Shown piece by piece: positions 41,816 through 50,829 of a DNA stretch of 64,000 nt. The notes beneath the pieces are model-generated. The model had not been told where the DNA came from and ran no database searches. It saw only the letters and a program-made list of their open reading frames with translations. Within the stretch, counting starts at the first letter, position 1, and every line of letters starts with the position of its first letter. Both the position numbers and the translations under genes were made by a program. The DNA is from UBA5314 sp035560815 (GTDB lineage Bacteria; Bacillota; Syntrophomonadia; Syntrophomonadales; Syntrophomonadaceae), in contig DATMYR010000069.1 of NCBI GenBank assembly GCA_035560815.1, forward strand, positions 124,001 to 188,000, read 5' to 3'.

Positions 41816-43837
41816 ATGTTAGGGAAAATCAGGAATATTGGCATTATCGCCCATATCGATGCCGGGAAAACGACCACCACGGAACGGATTTTATTTTATA
41901 CAGGCCAGACCCATAAGATTGGGGAGACCCATGATGGCGAAAGTGTTATGGATTACCTGCCTTATGAAAAAGAGCGGGGAATAACGGTTACATCCGCTGC
42001 CACGCGTTGTCTGTGGAAGGGAAGCTCAATTAATATTATTGATACACCCGGTCATGTTGACTTCACTGCAGAAGTGGAAAGAAGCTTGAGAATACTTGAT
42101 GGAGCCGTAGTCATTTTCTGCGCCAAAGGTGGGGTTGAGCCCCAATCGGAAACTGTCTGGCGGCAGGCTGACAAGTACAAGGTTCCGCGCCTGGCATATA
42201 TCAATAAGATGGATGCCGTAGGGGCTGATTTTTTCAGTGTTGTCGAACAAATAAGGACCCGTCTGGGAGCCAATCCCCTGGTAGTGAGCCTGCCGATTTT
42301 TGAGAATGAAGCCTTTACCGGTATCGTTGATTTGATTACCATGAAACATTACGGCTTTTCTGGTAATAAGGGCAATGAGATCACTGTCAGTGAAATTCCT
42401 CCGCAGTACCTGGAGGAAGCCCGGGCCTGGCACAAAACTATGGCCGAAAATCTGGCCGAAACCGATGACGCGCTCTTAGAGATGTATTTTGCCAATGGGG
42501 AACTATCCGAAGAACGAATCGTAGAGGCGATTCGCAGAAACACCATTGAGGGGAATATGGTTCCGGTCATTTGCGGGAGCTCTTATAGAAATATTGGCGT
42601 TCAATTGCTTTTGGACGCAGTGGTGGATTATCTGCCATCACCTCTGGAAGTGCAGCCTGCACAGGCGATCAACCAGGAAAACGGTGAAACGGTGGAGATC
42701 GTCCCTTCTCCAGAAGGCGACTTTTGCGCTCTGGTTTTTAAAATCGTTAGCGACCGCCATGTCGGCAAACTGGCTTTTGCCCGGGTTTATTCCGGAACCA
42801 TTCAGGCCGGCAGCTATGTGTACAACAGCAGCACCGGGAAGAAAGAACGTGTAGGCCGCCTGGTGAGGATGCATGCCAACCACCGGGAAGAAGTGGGCCA
42901 GGTTGCAGCCGGCGACATCGTTGCCTTTATTGGTATAAAAGAAGTTAGAACCGGAGATACCCTTTGCTTGGAAGGCCAGAATATACTTTTGGAATCCATT
43001 GATTTTCCCGAACCGGTCATTCAAATGTCTATCGAGCCCAAGACCCAGTCTGATCAAGATAAGATATCTGTGGCACTGGGCAGGCTAACTGCGGAAGATC
43101 CCACATTTAAGCTGTCGTACAATAAAGAGACCGGGCAAACCCTGATATCCGGGATGGGGGAACTGCATTTGGAAATCTTTGCCGAGCGCCTCTCCCGGGA
43201 ATTCAATGTAGATTTTAACATGGGTCAGCCAGAAGTGGCTTATAAAGAGACCATAACCCGGGAAGCCCAGCAGGTTACCCGTTATGTGAAACAAACCGGA
43301 GGCAAAGGCCAATTTGCCCATGTGGTGTTGCGGCTGGAACCGGCGGAAGGTTTTGAGTTCGTGAACAAAATCGTAGGCGGAGCTATTCCCCGGGAATACA
43401 TCCCGGCGGTGGAATCAGGAATCAAACAGGCTCTGGAGGAAGGCGTGTTAAAGGGATATCCAGTGGTGAATGTGCGGGCTACCCTCTTGGACGGATCCTT
43501 CCATGAAGTGGATTCATCGGAAATGGCTTTCAGAAACGCAGCCATGATAGCGACTCGGGATTGTTTAAGGAAAGCGGGTCCTACGCTCCTGGAGCCGGTT
43601 ATGCGCCTTGAAGTCACCTCGCCGGAGGAGTTCACCGGAAATATCATCAGCAATATCAACAACCGGCGCGGCCGGCTGCAGTCCATGAACATGGTCAACA
43701 ATACTCAGATTATCCGCGGGCAGGTCCCCCTGGCCGAGATGTTTGGTTATTCTACGGTCCTGCGTTCCCTTACGCAAGGGCGGGCGGGTTTCTCCATGGA
43801 GTTTTCCCACTATGAGGACCACCATATTGCCTCTTGA
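41816..43837 (+). CDS. fusA: elongation factor G paralogue
   Basis: The product, 673 residues from ATG 41816 (AAAAGGAGATTCGATC upstream), is a translocation GTPase. It shows IGIIAHIDAGKTTTTERIL (G1), ERGITVTSAA (G2), DTPGHVDFTAEVE (G3) and NKMDAVGADF (G4). EF-G domains II-V end with the domain IV/V block NIISNINNRRGRLQSMN. It is not next to rpsL, rpsG or tuf, and it is slightly shorter than canonical EF-G (about 690). I therefore take it as a second, specialised EF-G of the kind many clostridia carry. Whether a canonical fusA exists elsewhere cannot be seen. Confidence 0.9.
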   Translation: MLGKIRNIGIIAHIDAGKTTTTERILFYTGQTHKIGETHDGESVMDYLPYEKERGITVTSAATRCLWKGSSINIIDTPGHVDFTAEVERSLRILDGAVVIFCAKGGVEPQSETVWRQADKYKVPRLAYINKMDAVGADFFSVVEQIRTRLGANPLVVSLPIFENEAFTGIVDLITMKHYGFSGNKGNEITVSEIPPQYLEEARAWHKTMAENLAETDDALLEMYFANGELSEERIVEAIRRNTIEGNMVPVICGSSYRNIGVQLLLDAVVDYLPSPLEVQPAQAINQENGETVEIVPSPEGDFCALVFKIVSDRHVGKLAFARVYSGTIQAGSYVYNSSTGKKERVGRLVRMHANHREEVGQVAAGDIVAFIGIKEVRTGDTLCLEGQNILLESIDFPEPVIQMSIEPKTQSDQDKISVALGRLTAEDPTFKLSYNKETGQTLISGMGELHLEIFAERLSREFNVDFNMGQPEVAYKETITREAQQVTRYVKQTGGKGQFAHVVLRLEPAEGFEFVNKIVGGAIPREYIPAVESGIKQALEEGVLKGYPVVNVRATLLDGSFHEVDSSEMAFRNAAMIATRDCLRKAGPTLLEPVMRLEVTSPEEFTGNIISNINNRRGRLQSMNMVNNTQIIRGQVPLAEMFGYSTVLRSLTQGRAGFSMEFSHYEDHHIAS

Positions 43838-43862
43838 ATTGCAAGAGAAAAGTGAAGCAAAC

Positions 43863-43896
43863 AAAAGCCGTGGACACAGTCCACGGCTTTTGTTAT
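43863..43896 (+). terminator. first of two tandem terminators after fusA
   Basis: AAAAGCCGTGGA pairs with TCCACGGCTTTT around a 5-nt loop, followed by TGTTATTT. Confidence 0.9.
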
Positions 43897-43924
43897 TTAA
43901 GGGATCAGTAACCAATTTCATACA

Positions 43925-43953
43925 AAGGCCGCGGACGTCCGCGGCTTTTCTGT
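43925..43953 (+). terminator. second tandem terminator after fusA
   Basis: AAGGCCGCGGAC is directly mirrored by GTCCGCGGCTTTT, then CTGTG. In RNA the tip would open into a small loop. Confidence 0.75.
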
Positions 43954-44031
43954 GTTGAGGGGCGATTCTCTCGACACGGGAGAGGAAGGGAAATCAATGT
44001 TTCACAAACCATAAAATGGAGAAAATATTGT

Positions 44032-44062
44032 TTGACCCTGACCTTAGGTCGGGGTCTATACT
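44032..44062 (+). promoter_or_regulatory. MerR-type promoter with 19-bp spacer and palindromic operator
   Basis: TTGACC (44032-44037), a spacer of exactly 19 bp and TATACT (44057-44062) form the elongated promoter typical of MerR control. A palindrome with 11-bp arms around one base (GACCCTGACCT-T-AGGTCGGGGTC, one mismatch) fills the spacer at 44034-44056. It predicts self-regulation of the MerR gene that follows. Confidence 0.82.
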
Positions 44063-44085
44063 TGTGGTGAAGGCGAGGTGAGAAG

Positions 44086-44904
44086 ATGAAGTCGAGGATA
44101 CAGATCGGAGAATTCGCCAGACTGACTGGGATAACAGTGAAAACTGTCCTCCATTATCATAAGATTGGCCTAATGGCTGAACCGGAGCGTTCGCCTGGAG
44201 GCTACCGGCTTTACGGTCCACAGGAGCTAAACCGTATGCAGATGATCAAACGGCTAAAATCTCTGGGCCTAAGTCTTGATCAGATCAAAGGAATCATCGG
44301 AGAACCGGAGGATAATAAATCCATGCGTTCGGTTCTTGAATCCTTGCATAATGAGCTGTTAGTTCAGATAGAAGTCCTTCAAAAACGGGTAGAGAAAATT
44401 CGAAACTTGCTAAATGAAGAAACATTGAACCTGATTGAAGCCCACGATGATCCACCTACATTTCGCATGATGACAGAGAAGGGGTGGACGGAACAGTATA
44501 AAAATCATCCTGAATTGATGGAACAGGAACGTCAGATTTTAGCCGTTTTAGACGACTTTGAATGGGGGTTGGACCACCAGGACATTTATCGGGAGATGGC
44601 TGAATATTTCCAGAGTCATCCCCAGCATTACCAACTCCTGATGGACTGTAATGAACGGCTTGCAGCCATAGCGGACTTGCCAGAAGATGCCCCGGAAGTA
44701 GAGGAATTGGCCCGGGACTCCATCGCCATCCTGAAAGGCATCCCATTGTTTGAGGAATTGTTTAAGAAAAAAGGACCGCAGAATCCTTTCGAACCTTTGA
44801 TTAACGAGATGTTAAACGGGCTGATGACTCCAGCCCAGGTCAGATATTGCCGGCTGTGCCAGCAGTATGTCGAGGATCAATGGGGAAAAAGCAATGAAAA
44901 ATAG
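44086..44904 (+). CDS. MerR-family transcriptional activator
   Basis: The 272-residue regulator begins with a winged helix-turn-helix (QIGEFARLTGITVKTVLHY, then GYRLYGPQELNRMQMIKRL). A dimerisation helix follows to about residue 110. The C-terminal ~150 residues form an all-helical effector domain with two Cys near the end (RYCRLCQQYVEDQW). It resembles multidrug-sensing or TipAS-like MerR proteins, not the metal sensors with short C-terminal loops. The promoter ahead of it has a MerR-type 19-bp spacer, implying autoregulation. A membrane protein gene lies 26 bases downstream. Confidence 0.92.
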   Translation: MKSRIQIGEFARLTGITVKTVLHYHKIGLMAEPERSPGGYRLYGPQELNRMQMIKRLKSLGLSLDQIKGIIGEPEDNKSMRSVLESLHNELLVQIEVLQKRVEKIRNLLNEETLNLIEAHDDPPTFRMMTEKGWTEQYKNHPELMEQERQILAVLDDFEWGLDHQDIYREMAEYFQSHPQHYQLLMDCNERLAAIADLPEDAPEVEELARDSIAILKGIPLFEELFKKKGPQNPFEPLINEMLNGLMTPAQVRYCRLCQQYVEDQWGKSNEK

Positions 44905-44930
44905 AATCATCCGCTAAGGAGGGATTGCCC

Positions 44931-45806
44931 TTGAAGATGCGCAATATCCTTTCCAACCCTAAATCATCTCGTTATATGCTGCCTATGCTGGTCGTTATTG
45001 TCCTCTTCGATATTTTTCTGGGGAGCTCGGGAATAATCTCCAGAGAGCAGATGAAGTACTTTCTTTGGGTACCCGCCGTCCTGGAATTGACAGTTATCAC
45101 CCTGTGCCTGATGAATATTACCCGCATCACCAGGCGTTATCGCGCTTTAAAAAAGGATGGCTGGGAAACCATGGACGCCTGGCAGCAGGCCCTGGAGATT
45201 ATCCTCCCCCCCAACCTGGCACGCCTATCGCTTATCGAGCCCCGTCTCTATTATGCCCTCTATAAGTCATACAAAAGAAAACGGGATATACGTAGTACTG
45301 TGGAGTATGCTACCCTTCTGGACAGCTACATATTTTTTGTCAAAGTTATCATCGTGATCTGCGCCCTGGAGATCCTGGCGGTATCCACATTGCTGCCCCA
45401 ACGATGGCTGATATGGAAAGCAGTGCATATGATCCTGGGCTTGTGGGCGATTCTCTGGCTGTGGGCCGACGTTCGAGCTATGGGACTGTATGGTCATCAG
45501 ATTACCGGGGAAGGCATCCAATTCAGGGTGGGGTTGCGCTGCTGCCAGCAGATTTCCTGGGAGTATATCGCCAACATAAACCGGACTGGAAAAGTACCAC
45601 CCGGGTTCGGACCGCGCATGGTCAAGAACCAGCCGGGATGCCTTTACCTGGCGGCCGGTCAGAACTGCAATATTGAAATTGAATTGAAGTCCCCCCGGTC
45701 CGTTCAGGGGATGTTCAATGACATGAAAGATGTAACCCACTTGTATCTTTCTCTGGAAAAACCTGAGGAGTTTATGAAAGCTGTAGCTGCTGAAGGTAGG
45801 CTTTAA
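44931..45806 (+). CDS. membrane protein of unknown function downstream of MerR
   Basis: The product, about 291 residues from TTG 44931 (AAGGAGGG seven bases upstream), has four hydrophobic helices in two pairs (about residues 16-34, 45-63, 133-151, 160-180). A cytoplasmic-looking loop lies between the pairs, and a C-terminal soluble domain follows (QITGEGIQFRVGLRC). That domain reads like a PH/bPH-type fold. It is probably co-transcribed with the MerR gene and could be its target. The stop codon overlaps the stop of the convergent PilZ gene. I do not recognise the family. Confidence 0.65.
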   Translation: MKMRNILSNPKSSRYMLPMLVVIVLFDIFLGSSGIISREQMKYFLWVPAVLELTVITLCLMNITRITRRYRALKKDGWETMDAWQQALEIILPPNLARLSLIEPRLYYALYKSYKRKRDIRSTVEYATLLDSYIFFVKVIIVICALEILAVSTLLPQRWLIWKAVHMILGLWAILWLWADVRAMGLYGHQITGEGIQFRVGLRCCQQISWEYIANINRTGKVPPGFGPRMVKNQPGCLYLAAGQNCNIEIELKSPRSVQGMFNDMKDVTHLYLSLEKPEEFMKAVAAEGRL

Positions 45807-46618
45807 ACTTCCAGTTGCTGCTCATGACTGATATGTATAGATTCGGTTTTTTCAAGGTCATCGGAAGAAGGCTCCTCGGTCTTTTGATCATGGATTACGT
45901 CCCGCTGTCCTTGTGCGATCCAGGAAAGTAAGCGCTCCTGTTCTCCAAGCGATATCCCGATGAATTGTACGGCTACGTCGAAAGGTTCGGGGAAAGGGGT
46001 GTAGGCGTCCTCATCATCGTAGTTATGATCGGGATTCTGTGGGACACGGGATGTTTCGATTCTCCGTATTTGAGCGTTGATTTTGAAAGGCTTGCTTCCT
46101 ATCGGTTCAAGGAGTACGATGATCTCCTCTCCTGGATCTAGCTGGGCAGCAGTAGTGAAACAAAGTCCACCTCCGCTGATGTCGCACAGCTTATCGTGGT
46201 TATACAATCGTTCCAGGGTGGTGGATGCCTGAGCTGCTGGAATCCACTTAAAATCTAAACGGATGGGCAGGCGAAACCAGTTGCGCTGTTGTTCGGAGGT
46301 GGGCTGCAGTGATTTTTGTTGATTGCGTCGTTCCAGAAATCGCTTATAATCTTGACGTTGTTCTTGGACTTCTTTTGAAAAATACCAGCGTATAAGCAAA
46401 ACCGGTATAGCAAGCATTACGATGAGAAGGACGAGGAGAACTGCGTTTTTTACGGTATATGCGCGGCTAGGATCAAAAGTATTGTTCAAACTGCGGGCGA
46501 AACTGCTCCAATCGGTAACGCCTGTTTGGACGGGTACGATGCCGAAAAAAGCAGGGGAGATCCGAAAACTATTCAATAACGACCTGTGGGTGCTGGCAAA
46601 TGTCCGCCTTGATTTCAT
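45803..46618 (-). CDS. PilZ-domain protein with N-terminal membrane helix
   Basis: The 271-residue protein has an N-terminal region, a transmembrane helix (about residues 58-80) and a basic coiled stretch. A PilZ domain follows at about 110-240. The c-di-GMP motifs are kept: RxxxR in WFRLPIRLDF and DxSxxG in CDISGGGLCF. The tail is acidic. It is thus a likely membrane-tethered c-di-GMP receptor. No diguanylate cyclase or phosphodiesterase is in the window. Its stop codon overlaps that of the opposing gene by a few bases. Confidence 0.85.
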   Translation of the reverse strand: MKSRRTFASTHRSLLNSFRISPAFFGIVPVQTGVTDWSSFARSLNNTFDPSRAYTVKNAVLLVLLIVMLAIPVLLIRWYFSKEVQEQRQDYKRFLERRNQQKSLQPTSEQQRNWFRLPIRLDFKWIPAAQASTTLERLYNHDKLCDISGGGLCFTTAAQLDPGEEIIVLLEPIGSKPFKINAQIRRIETSRVPQNPDHNYDDEDAYTPFPEPFDVAVQFIGISLGEQERLLSWIAQGQRDVIHDQKTEEPSSDDLEKTESIHISHEQQLEV

Positions 46619-46950
46619 GCTTCACTTCCCCCCTTCCAATCCTCTTTCTTGAACTATAAAACAAAATCTAGCTGATGATCAATCTATTCTCATTCTTTAT
46701 TATCAGGTATGCTTTAATCCTAACATAACATGATCCCCAGTGATTGCAGGTACTCTATTCACAAGCCGGAGGTCAAGAGTATATTTTCTACACCCAGGGA
46801 GTCAAATAAGATTCCTTTTCCCCGGGTTTTGTCTTATTATGGTAATAAAAGAAAAAGACGGGGATTGGCTTTGGAAATGGAATTGAGTAGAGGGTTATAT
46901 TACCCGATAATTCCGCTCTCGGGCTGGATCTTTGTTTAAGGAGGTAGACT
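46619..46950. other. intergenic region between divergent genes
   Basis: No gene or strong structure is seen. It should hold promoters for the PilZ gene and the DUF1189 gene. The AAGGAGGTAGACT ahead of 46951 is the ribosome-binding site of the latter. Confidence 0.3.
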
Positions 46951-47727
46951 TTGAATCTATTTAAGAGTATGAAAGACAGTATCATAAGTCTCCAAGCTTA
47001 TCCAGAATTTCTAAAACAATCATCCGGACAAATCGTGAAATATTGGTTCCTGGCATGGCTGCTGCTGGGAACTCTATGGCTTGTATATCCCATTATCACA
47101 CTGATCCAGGGCATTGGAGAATTTCAGAATTATTGCTCGAAGCAGATGCCTGACTTTAAGCTGGAGAACGGAGAATTAGAAGTATATGCCCAAATGCCTA
47201 TCATCAGCAAGGACGATGATAATATACTCATTGTGGATACCACCGGTCAAACCAGTGATAGTATACTTAACGGATATAAGCAGGGGGTTTTTATTTCTAA
47301 AACGAAGATGGTAAACAAGAAAAGTGAATTTGAAACTCAGGTAACCGATTTCCAGTCGTTGAAGCAGTTTACGATTACCAAGGCGGATGCAATCAAATGG
47401 TTGCCATTACTGAATTGGGCAAGCCTTTTTGTTTATGTTTTCGGAATCATTTATTATCTTCTGGCCAAGCTGATGACGGCACTTTTTGTGGGTCTGGCAG
47501 GCTTAATAATGTGTGCCATTCAGAAAATCAGTCTTTCTTTTAATGAGACTTTTACCCTTGCTGTGTATGTGCTAACCCTTCCCTTACTCCTTCAGATACT
47601 GAACGGGATAGCTGGTGGCATTCCATTTTTCGGCCTTGTGTATTACATTGTGATAGCACTCTACCTGTGGAATGTTATTAAGGCGGTTGGAAAAGCACGC
47701 ATCCCCATTGATCCGATAAGTGAATAG
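46951..47727 (+). CDS. DUF1189-family membrane protein
   Basis: The 258-residue protein starts with TTG behind AAGGAGG. It matches the DUF1189 pattern of Firmicutes: an N-terminal cytoplasmic helix (SMKDSIISLQAYPEFLKQ), a first membrane helix, and an extracytoplasmic domain with 'NILIVDTTGQT'. A run of three to four C-terminal membrane helices follows (from WLPLLNWASLFVYVFGIIYY). The function is unknown. It is convergent with the hydrogenase operon. Confidence 0.8.
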   Translation: MNLFKSMKDSIISLQAYPEFLKQSSGQIVKYWFLAWLLLGTLWLVYPIITLIQGIGEFQNYCSKQMPDFKLENGELEVYAQMPIISKDDDNILIVDTTGQTSDSILNGYKQGVFISKTKMVNKKSEFETQVTDFQSLKQFTITKADAIKWLPLLNWASLFVYVFGIIYYLLAKLMTALFVGLAGLIMCAIQKISLSFNETFTLAVYVLTLPLLLQILNGIAGGIPFFGLVYYIVIALYLWNVIKAVGKARIPIDPISE

Positions 47728-47751
47728 AAACGAATTAAGTCTCACTTGCGA

Positions 47752-48444
47752 TCAGAGCCCATGGTCAATTCCGACCGACCGGGTGTCATTTCTATTTCCT
47801 ATGGAGAAAAGCAGTTCATGTATCATATTCCGAATACGGGGTATGGTCTGGGCTACCCTGGGAGTCAATTCCGTTCCCCAGTCTAAAGACTCAGGTTGAA
47901 CGCCAATGAGAATAATCCGGGAAGGTGATTTTCCCCGCAGGTTAGCCAGGGCCAGCACCTCCTGAAACCCGATTTGATGAGGAGATATTTTGCTTGATAA
48001 CAGGAGCGGAATCTCTTCACCTTTTAGAACTTGAAGTGTACCAGGATCATGACCGCTGTTGATGGCATCGATGATGATCAGGGTTTCTGCCTCTTCCACG
48101 ACACCCAGCAGGGCCAGGGCGTCGGTTCCCCCATCCACCAACTCCGCTTGTTGGGCTATATCTTCCTTCAACAACTGGTGAATGACATGGATGCCCAGGC
48201 CTTCATCCTGAAAGAGAGGATTGCCCAGGCCCAGGATGACCGGTTTAGTGCCGGGCATCCAGCGTGCCGATGAAATCGGCACGCTGCCAGAGCGAGCGAT
48301 GGAAGTGAAGGTCAAGGAATGACCAAAATCCGCTACCCTGGCGTACACAGGATACGTTGATTGAGCGGGTATTGAGAAATGACGCAGAGATTCGCTTTTA
48401 TCGACGGTCTGAATGACCGGTTTAATGTCGGTCATGGTGCTCAT
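47752..48444 (-). CDS. hydrogenase maturation protease (HybD/HyaD family)
   Basis: This is the endopeptidase that removes the C-terminal peptide of the [NiFe] large subunit once nickel is in place. The protease domain begins PVILGLGNPLFQDEGLGIHV (nickel-binding Glu/Asp) and continues with VDGGTDALALLGVVE, LIIIDAINSGHDPG and SPHQIGFQEVLALA (His ligand). The start is ambiguous. An ATG at 48444 overlaps the cytochrome gene and gives a 62-residue extension with no known counterpart. An ATG at 48258 directly precedes the protease domain but follows a 12-bp perfect hairpin without a clear ribosome-binding site. Confidence 0.88.
   Translation of the reverse strand: MSTMTDIKPVIQTVDKSESLRHFSIPAQSTYPVYARVADFGHSLTFTSIARSGSVPISSARWMPGTKPVILGLGNPLFQDEGLGIHVIHQLLKEDIAQQAELVDGGTDALALLGVVEEAETLIIIDAINSGHDPGTLQVLKGEEIPLLLSSKISPHQIGFQEVLALANLRGKSPSRIILIGVQPESLDWGTELTPRVAQTIPRIRNMIHELLFSIGNRNDTRSVGIDHGL
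48260..48286 (-). promoter_or_regulatory. perfect 12-bp hairpin within or upstream of the protease gene
   Basis: CAGCGTGCCGAT and ATCGGCACGCTG are perfect complements around GAA. The hairpin ends one base before an ATG that could start the hydrogenase protease domain. It may regulate or mark the true 5' end of that gene. Confidence 0.55.
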
Positions 48445-49105
48445 CGAAATCAGGACTGACAAATTTATAACCGCTGAATATGGAAGATACAGTGCCATCA
48501 TCATCCAGGATATCCTGACGGAAGGTCAGATAGAGGTGGGCAATGATGAAAACGATGAACAACCAGGCCACCAGGTGGTGATAGGTTCGCACCCAGGAGG
48601 ACTGGCCGAAAAGGGGAATCAACCAGCTCATAAATTTCTCTTGAAAACCGCCCGGTCCTATTTCTCCCTGTAAAGCCAGGCCGGTAATGATCATAAAGAA
48701 CGATCCCACCCACATCATGAAGAAATAAGTGAGTTGTGCGATCACATTGTGCCCGGCGTGTACAGTGTGTTCCTTTTTGAGAAAGAGGTAATATTTGAGG
48801 CTCTCCATTCCATCACTAAAAAAGCCAGTCCTCCATGGTTTGAACTTGGCATGTTCGTTCCCTGCATAAGCCCAGTAGATTCGGAAAAGGAAATTGGCGA
48901 TAAAGAGCCAGGCGGCTACGGCATGCCATAAACGCATCTTACCCATAAGAAAATTGGCATAGGGTTCACCTACCGAAGCCAGAATGGGCTTACCGATGTA
49001 GAGTCCGGTAAAGAGTAAAACGATGATCAAAAAGACATTGATCCAGTGATAGAGCCGTATGGGAAGTTCCCAAACATAGATGGCCTTTCTTAATTCCTGC
49101 ATCAT
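48422..49105 (-). CDS. [NiFe] hydrogenase cytochrome b subunit
   Basis: The product, 227 residues from ATG 49105 (AGGGGGTGGC upstream), is the diheme membrane partner that passes electrons from the hydrogenase to quinone. Four membrane helices carry haem His residues, in RLYHWINVFLI, RLWHAVAAWLF, ELTYF...-type helix 3 and VRTYHHLVAWLFIVFIIAHL. It follows the large subunit with a 9-base gap and precedes the protease, the standard membrane-bound uptake order. Confidence 0.92.
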   Translation of the reverse strand: MMQELRKAIYVWELPIRLYHWINVFLIIVLLFTGLYIGKPILASVGEPYANFLMGKMRLWHAVAAWLFIANFLFRIYWAYAGNEHAKFKPWRTGFFSDGMESLKYYLFLKKEHTVHAGHNVIAQLTYFFMMWVGSFFMIITGLALQGEIGPGGFQEKFMSWLIPLFGQSSWVRTYHHLVAWLFIVFIIAHLYLTFRQDILDDDGTVSSIFSGYKFVSPDFDEHHDRH

Positions 49106-49113
49106 GCCACCCC

Positions 49114-50826
49114 CTAATAGAAACTGCATTCGCCGATGGTATGCTTGCTCTTTGTGTCAATAATGTGAGCCGCACAGGCGATGCAGGGGTCGAAGGAATG
49201 GATGATCCGGATGATCTCCAGGGGTTTCTGAGGATCGGCGATCGCTGTGCCGATAAGCGCTTTTTCGTAGGGACCTTTCTGCCCGTTTTTATCAGCCGGA
49301 GCGGCATTCCAGGTGGTGGGTACTACCGCCTGGTAAAGACTAACTTTGCCCTTTTCAATCTTTACGTAGTGGGCCAGGGCTCCCCGGGGTGCCTCGGTAA
49401 ACCCAACACCTTGAGCTTTATCCGGCCAGGTGGAAGGCTGCCACTTATCAGCATTAAAGACCTGGCTGTCTCCAGCTTTGATATTAGCCACCAGATCATC
49501 AAAGCTTTTCTTTAAATAATCGACCATTATGCGGGTTTCCAGACCCCGGGCCAGGGTGCGGCCTAGAGCGGAGAAAAGCGCTCCTTGACCAACTCCCAAA
49601 CGTTTCAAAGCGTCGTCAACACTGGCCTTTATCGTAGTATTGCCCCGGGCATAACCAACCAGCATGCGGGCCAGAGGGCCTACTTCCATAGGTTTGCCCT
49701 TCCACAAAGGAGTTTTGATCCAGCTGTACTTTCCCTTGGTGTCTAGCTGAGCATAGGGCGGCGTTGGACCAGTATATTTTACTGTAGTCTCACCGTTCCA
49801 GGGATGGCGACCGGCGTCGGACCCGCTATATTCATACCAGGAATGGTCGACGACTTCCTGGATTTGTTCCGCATCCCGGGGATCCACATCGAAGACTTCA
49901 TTGAGATTGCGGTTCAGAATCACGCCACCGGGAAAAACCTGGTCGGCAGCGTTTTTCTCGCCCTGGTTGGATAGGGTACCGTAGACCAGGTAATTCTCGA
50001 TCCCCCCGCCAAAGGTCCAGTCTTTATAATAAGAGGCCACGGCAAAGAGGTCGGGAATATATACCTGGTTGACGAAATCCATGGCTTTATTGATCTCTCG
50101 AGCGACCAGATCCAGTCTTTCCATGTTGATGGTATTGTCATTGTCTATGTTAATGGTGCAGGCCATGCCCCCTACCAGATAGTTGGGATGGGGATTCTTG
50201 CCCCCGAAAATGGTGTGGATTCTAGCGATGTCTTTTTGCCATTCCAGAGCATCCAAATAGTGAGCGACGGCAATCAGGTTGACCTCGGGGGGCAGCTTGT
50301 AGGCCGGATGTCCCCAGTAGGCATTGGCGAAGATTCCTAATTGTCCACTCTCCACAAAACCCTTGATGGTATTCTGCATATCAGTGAAATACCCCACTGA
50401 GGACCTGGGGTAACTGGAGATAGATTGAGCGATGCTGGCTGCGGCTTTGGGATCAGCCTTTAACGCCGAGACCACATCCACCCAGTCCAAAGCATGTAAA
50501 TGGTAAAAATGAATCACATGGTCCTGGACAAACTGGGTGGCAGTCATTATTTTGCGAATCAGAGTGGCGTTTTTGGGGATGGTAATCTGCAAAGCATCTT
50601 CCACCGCTTGCACAGAAGCGATAGCGTGGATATGGGTACAGACACCGCAGATGCGCTGAACAAATGCCCAGGCGTCCCGGGGATCTCGGTCTTGCATGAT
50701 CCTTTCCAAACCACGGAAAGTGGTTCCCGAACTAAAGGCGTCCACGATTTGCCCGTTCTCTATTTCCGCCTCGATACGCAGGTGTCCTTCTATGCGGGTA
50801 ATAGGGTCAACCACGATTCTTGCCAT
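49114..50826 (-). CDS. [NiFe] hydrogenase large subunit (group 1, membrane-bound)
   Basis: The 570-residue catalytic subunit carries the four nickel-binding Cys: RICGVC at residues 58-63 and DPCIAC at 546-551, followed by His554. The 16 residues after this His (ending GECSFY) are the peptide expected to be removed by the HybD-type protease. VDPITRIEGHLRIE at the N-terminus is typical. The partner small subunit has a Tat signal, so the dimer is exported. H2 uptake is the usual function of group 1 enzymes; the direction here is inferred. Confidence 0.96.
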   Translation of the reverse strand: MARIVVDPITRIEGHLRIEAEIENGQIVDAFSSGTTFRGLERIMQDRDPRDAWAFVQRICGVCTHIHAIASVQAVEDALQITIPKNATLIRKIMTATQFVQDHVIHFYHLHALDWVDVVSALKADPKAAASIAQSISSYPRSSVGYFTDMQNTIKGFVESGQLGIFANAYWGHPAYKLPPEVNLIAVAHYLDALEWQKDIARIHTIFGGKNPHPNYLVGGMACTINIDNDNTINMERLDLVAREINKAMDFVNQVYIPDLFAVASYYKDWTFGGGIENYLVYGTLSNQGEKNAADQVFPGGVILNRNLNEVFDVDPRDAEQIQEVVDHSWYEYSGSDAGRHPWNGETTVKYTGPTPPYAQLDTKGKYSWIKTPLWKGKPMEVGPLARMLVGYARGNTTIKASVDDALKRLGVGQGALFSALGRTLARGLETRIMVDYLKKSFDDLVANIKAGDSQVFNADKWQPSTWPDKAQGVGFTEAPRGALAHYVKIEKGKVSLYQAVVPTTWNAAPADKNGQKGPYEKALIGTAIADPQKPLEIIRIIHSFDPCIACAAHIIDTKSKHTIGECSFY

Positions 50827-50829
50827 CGC

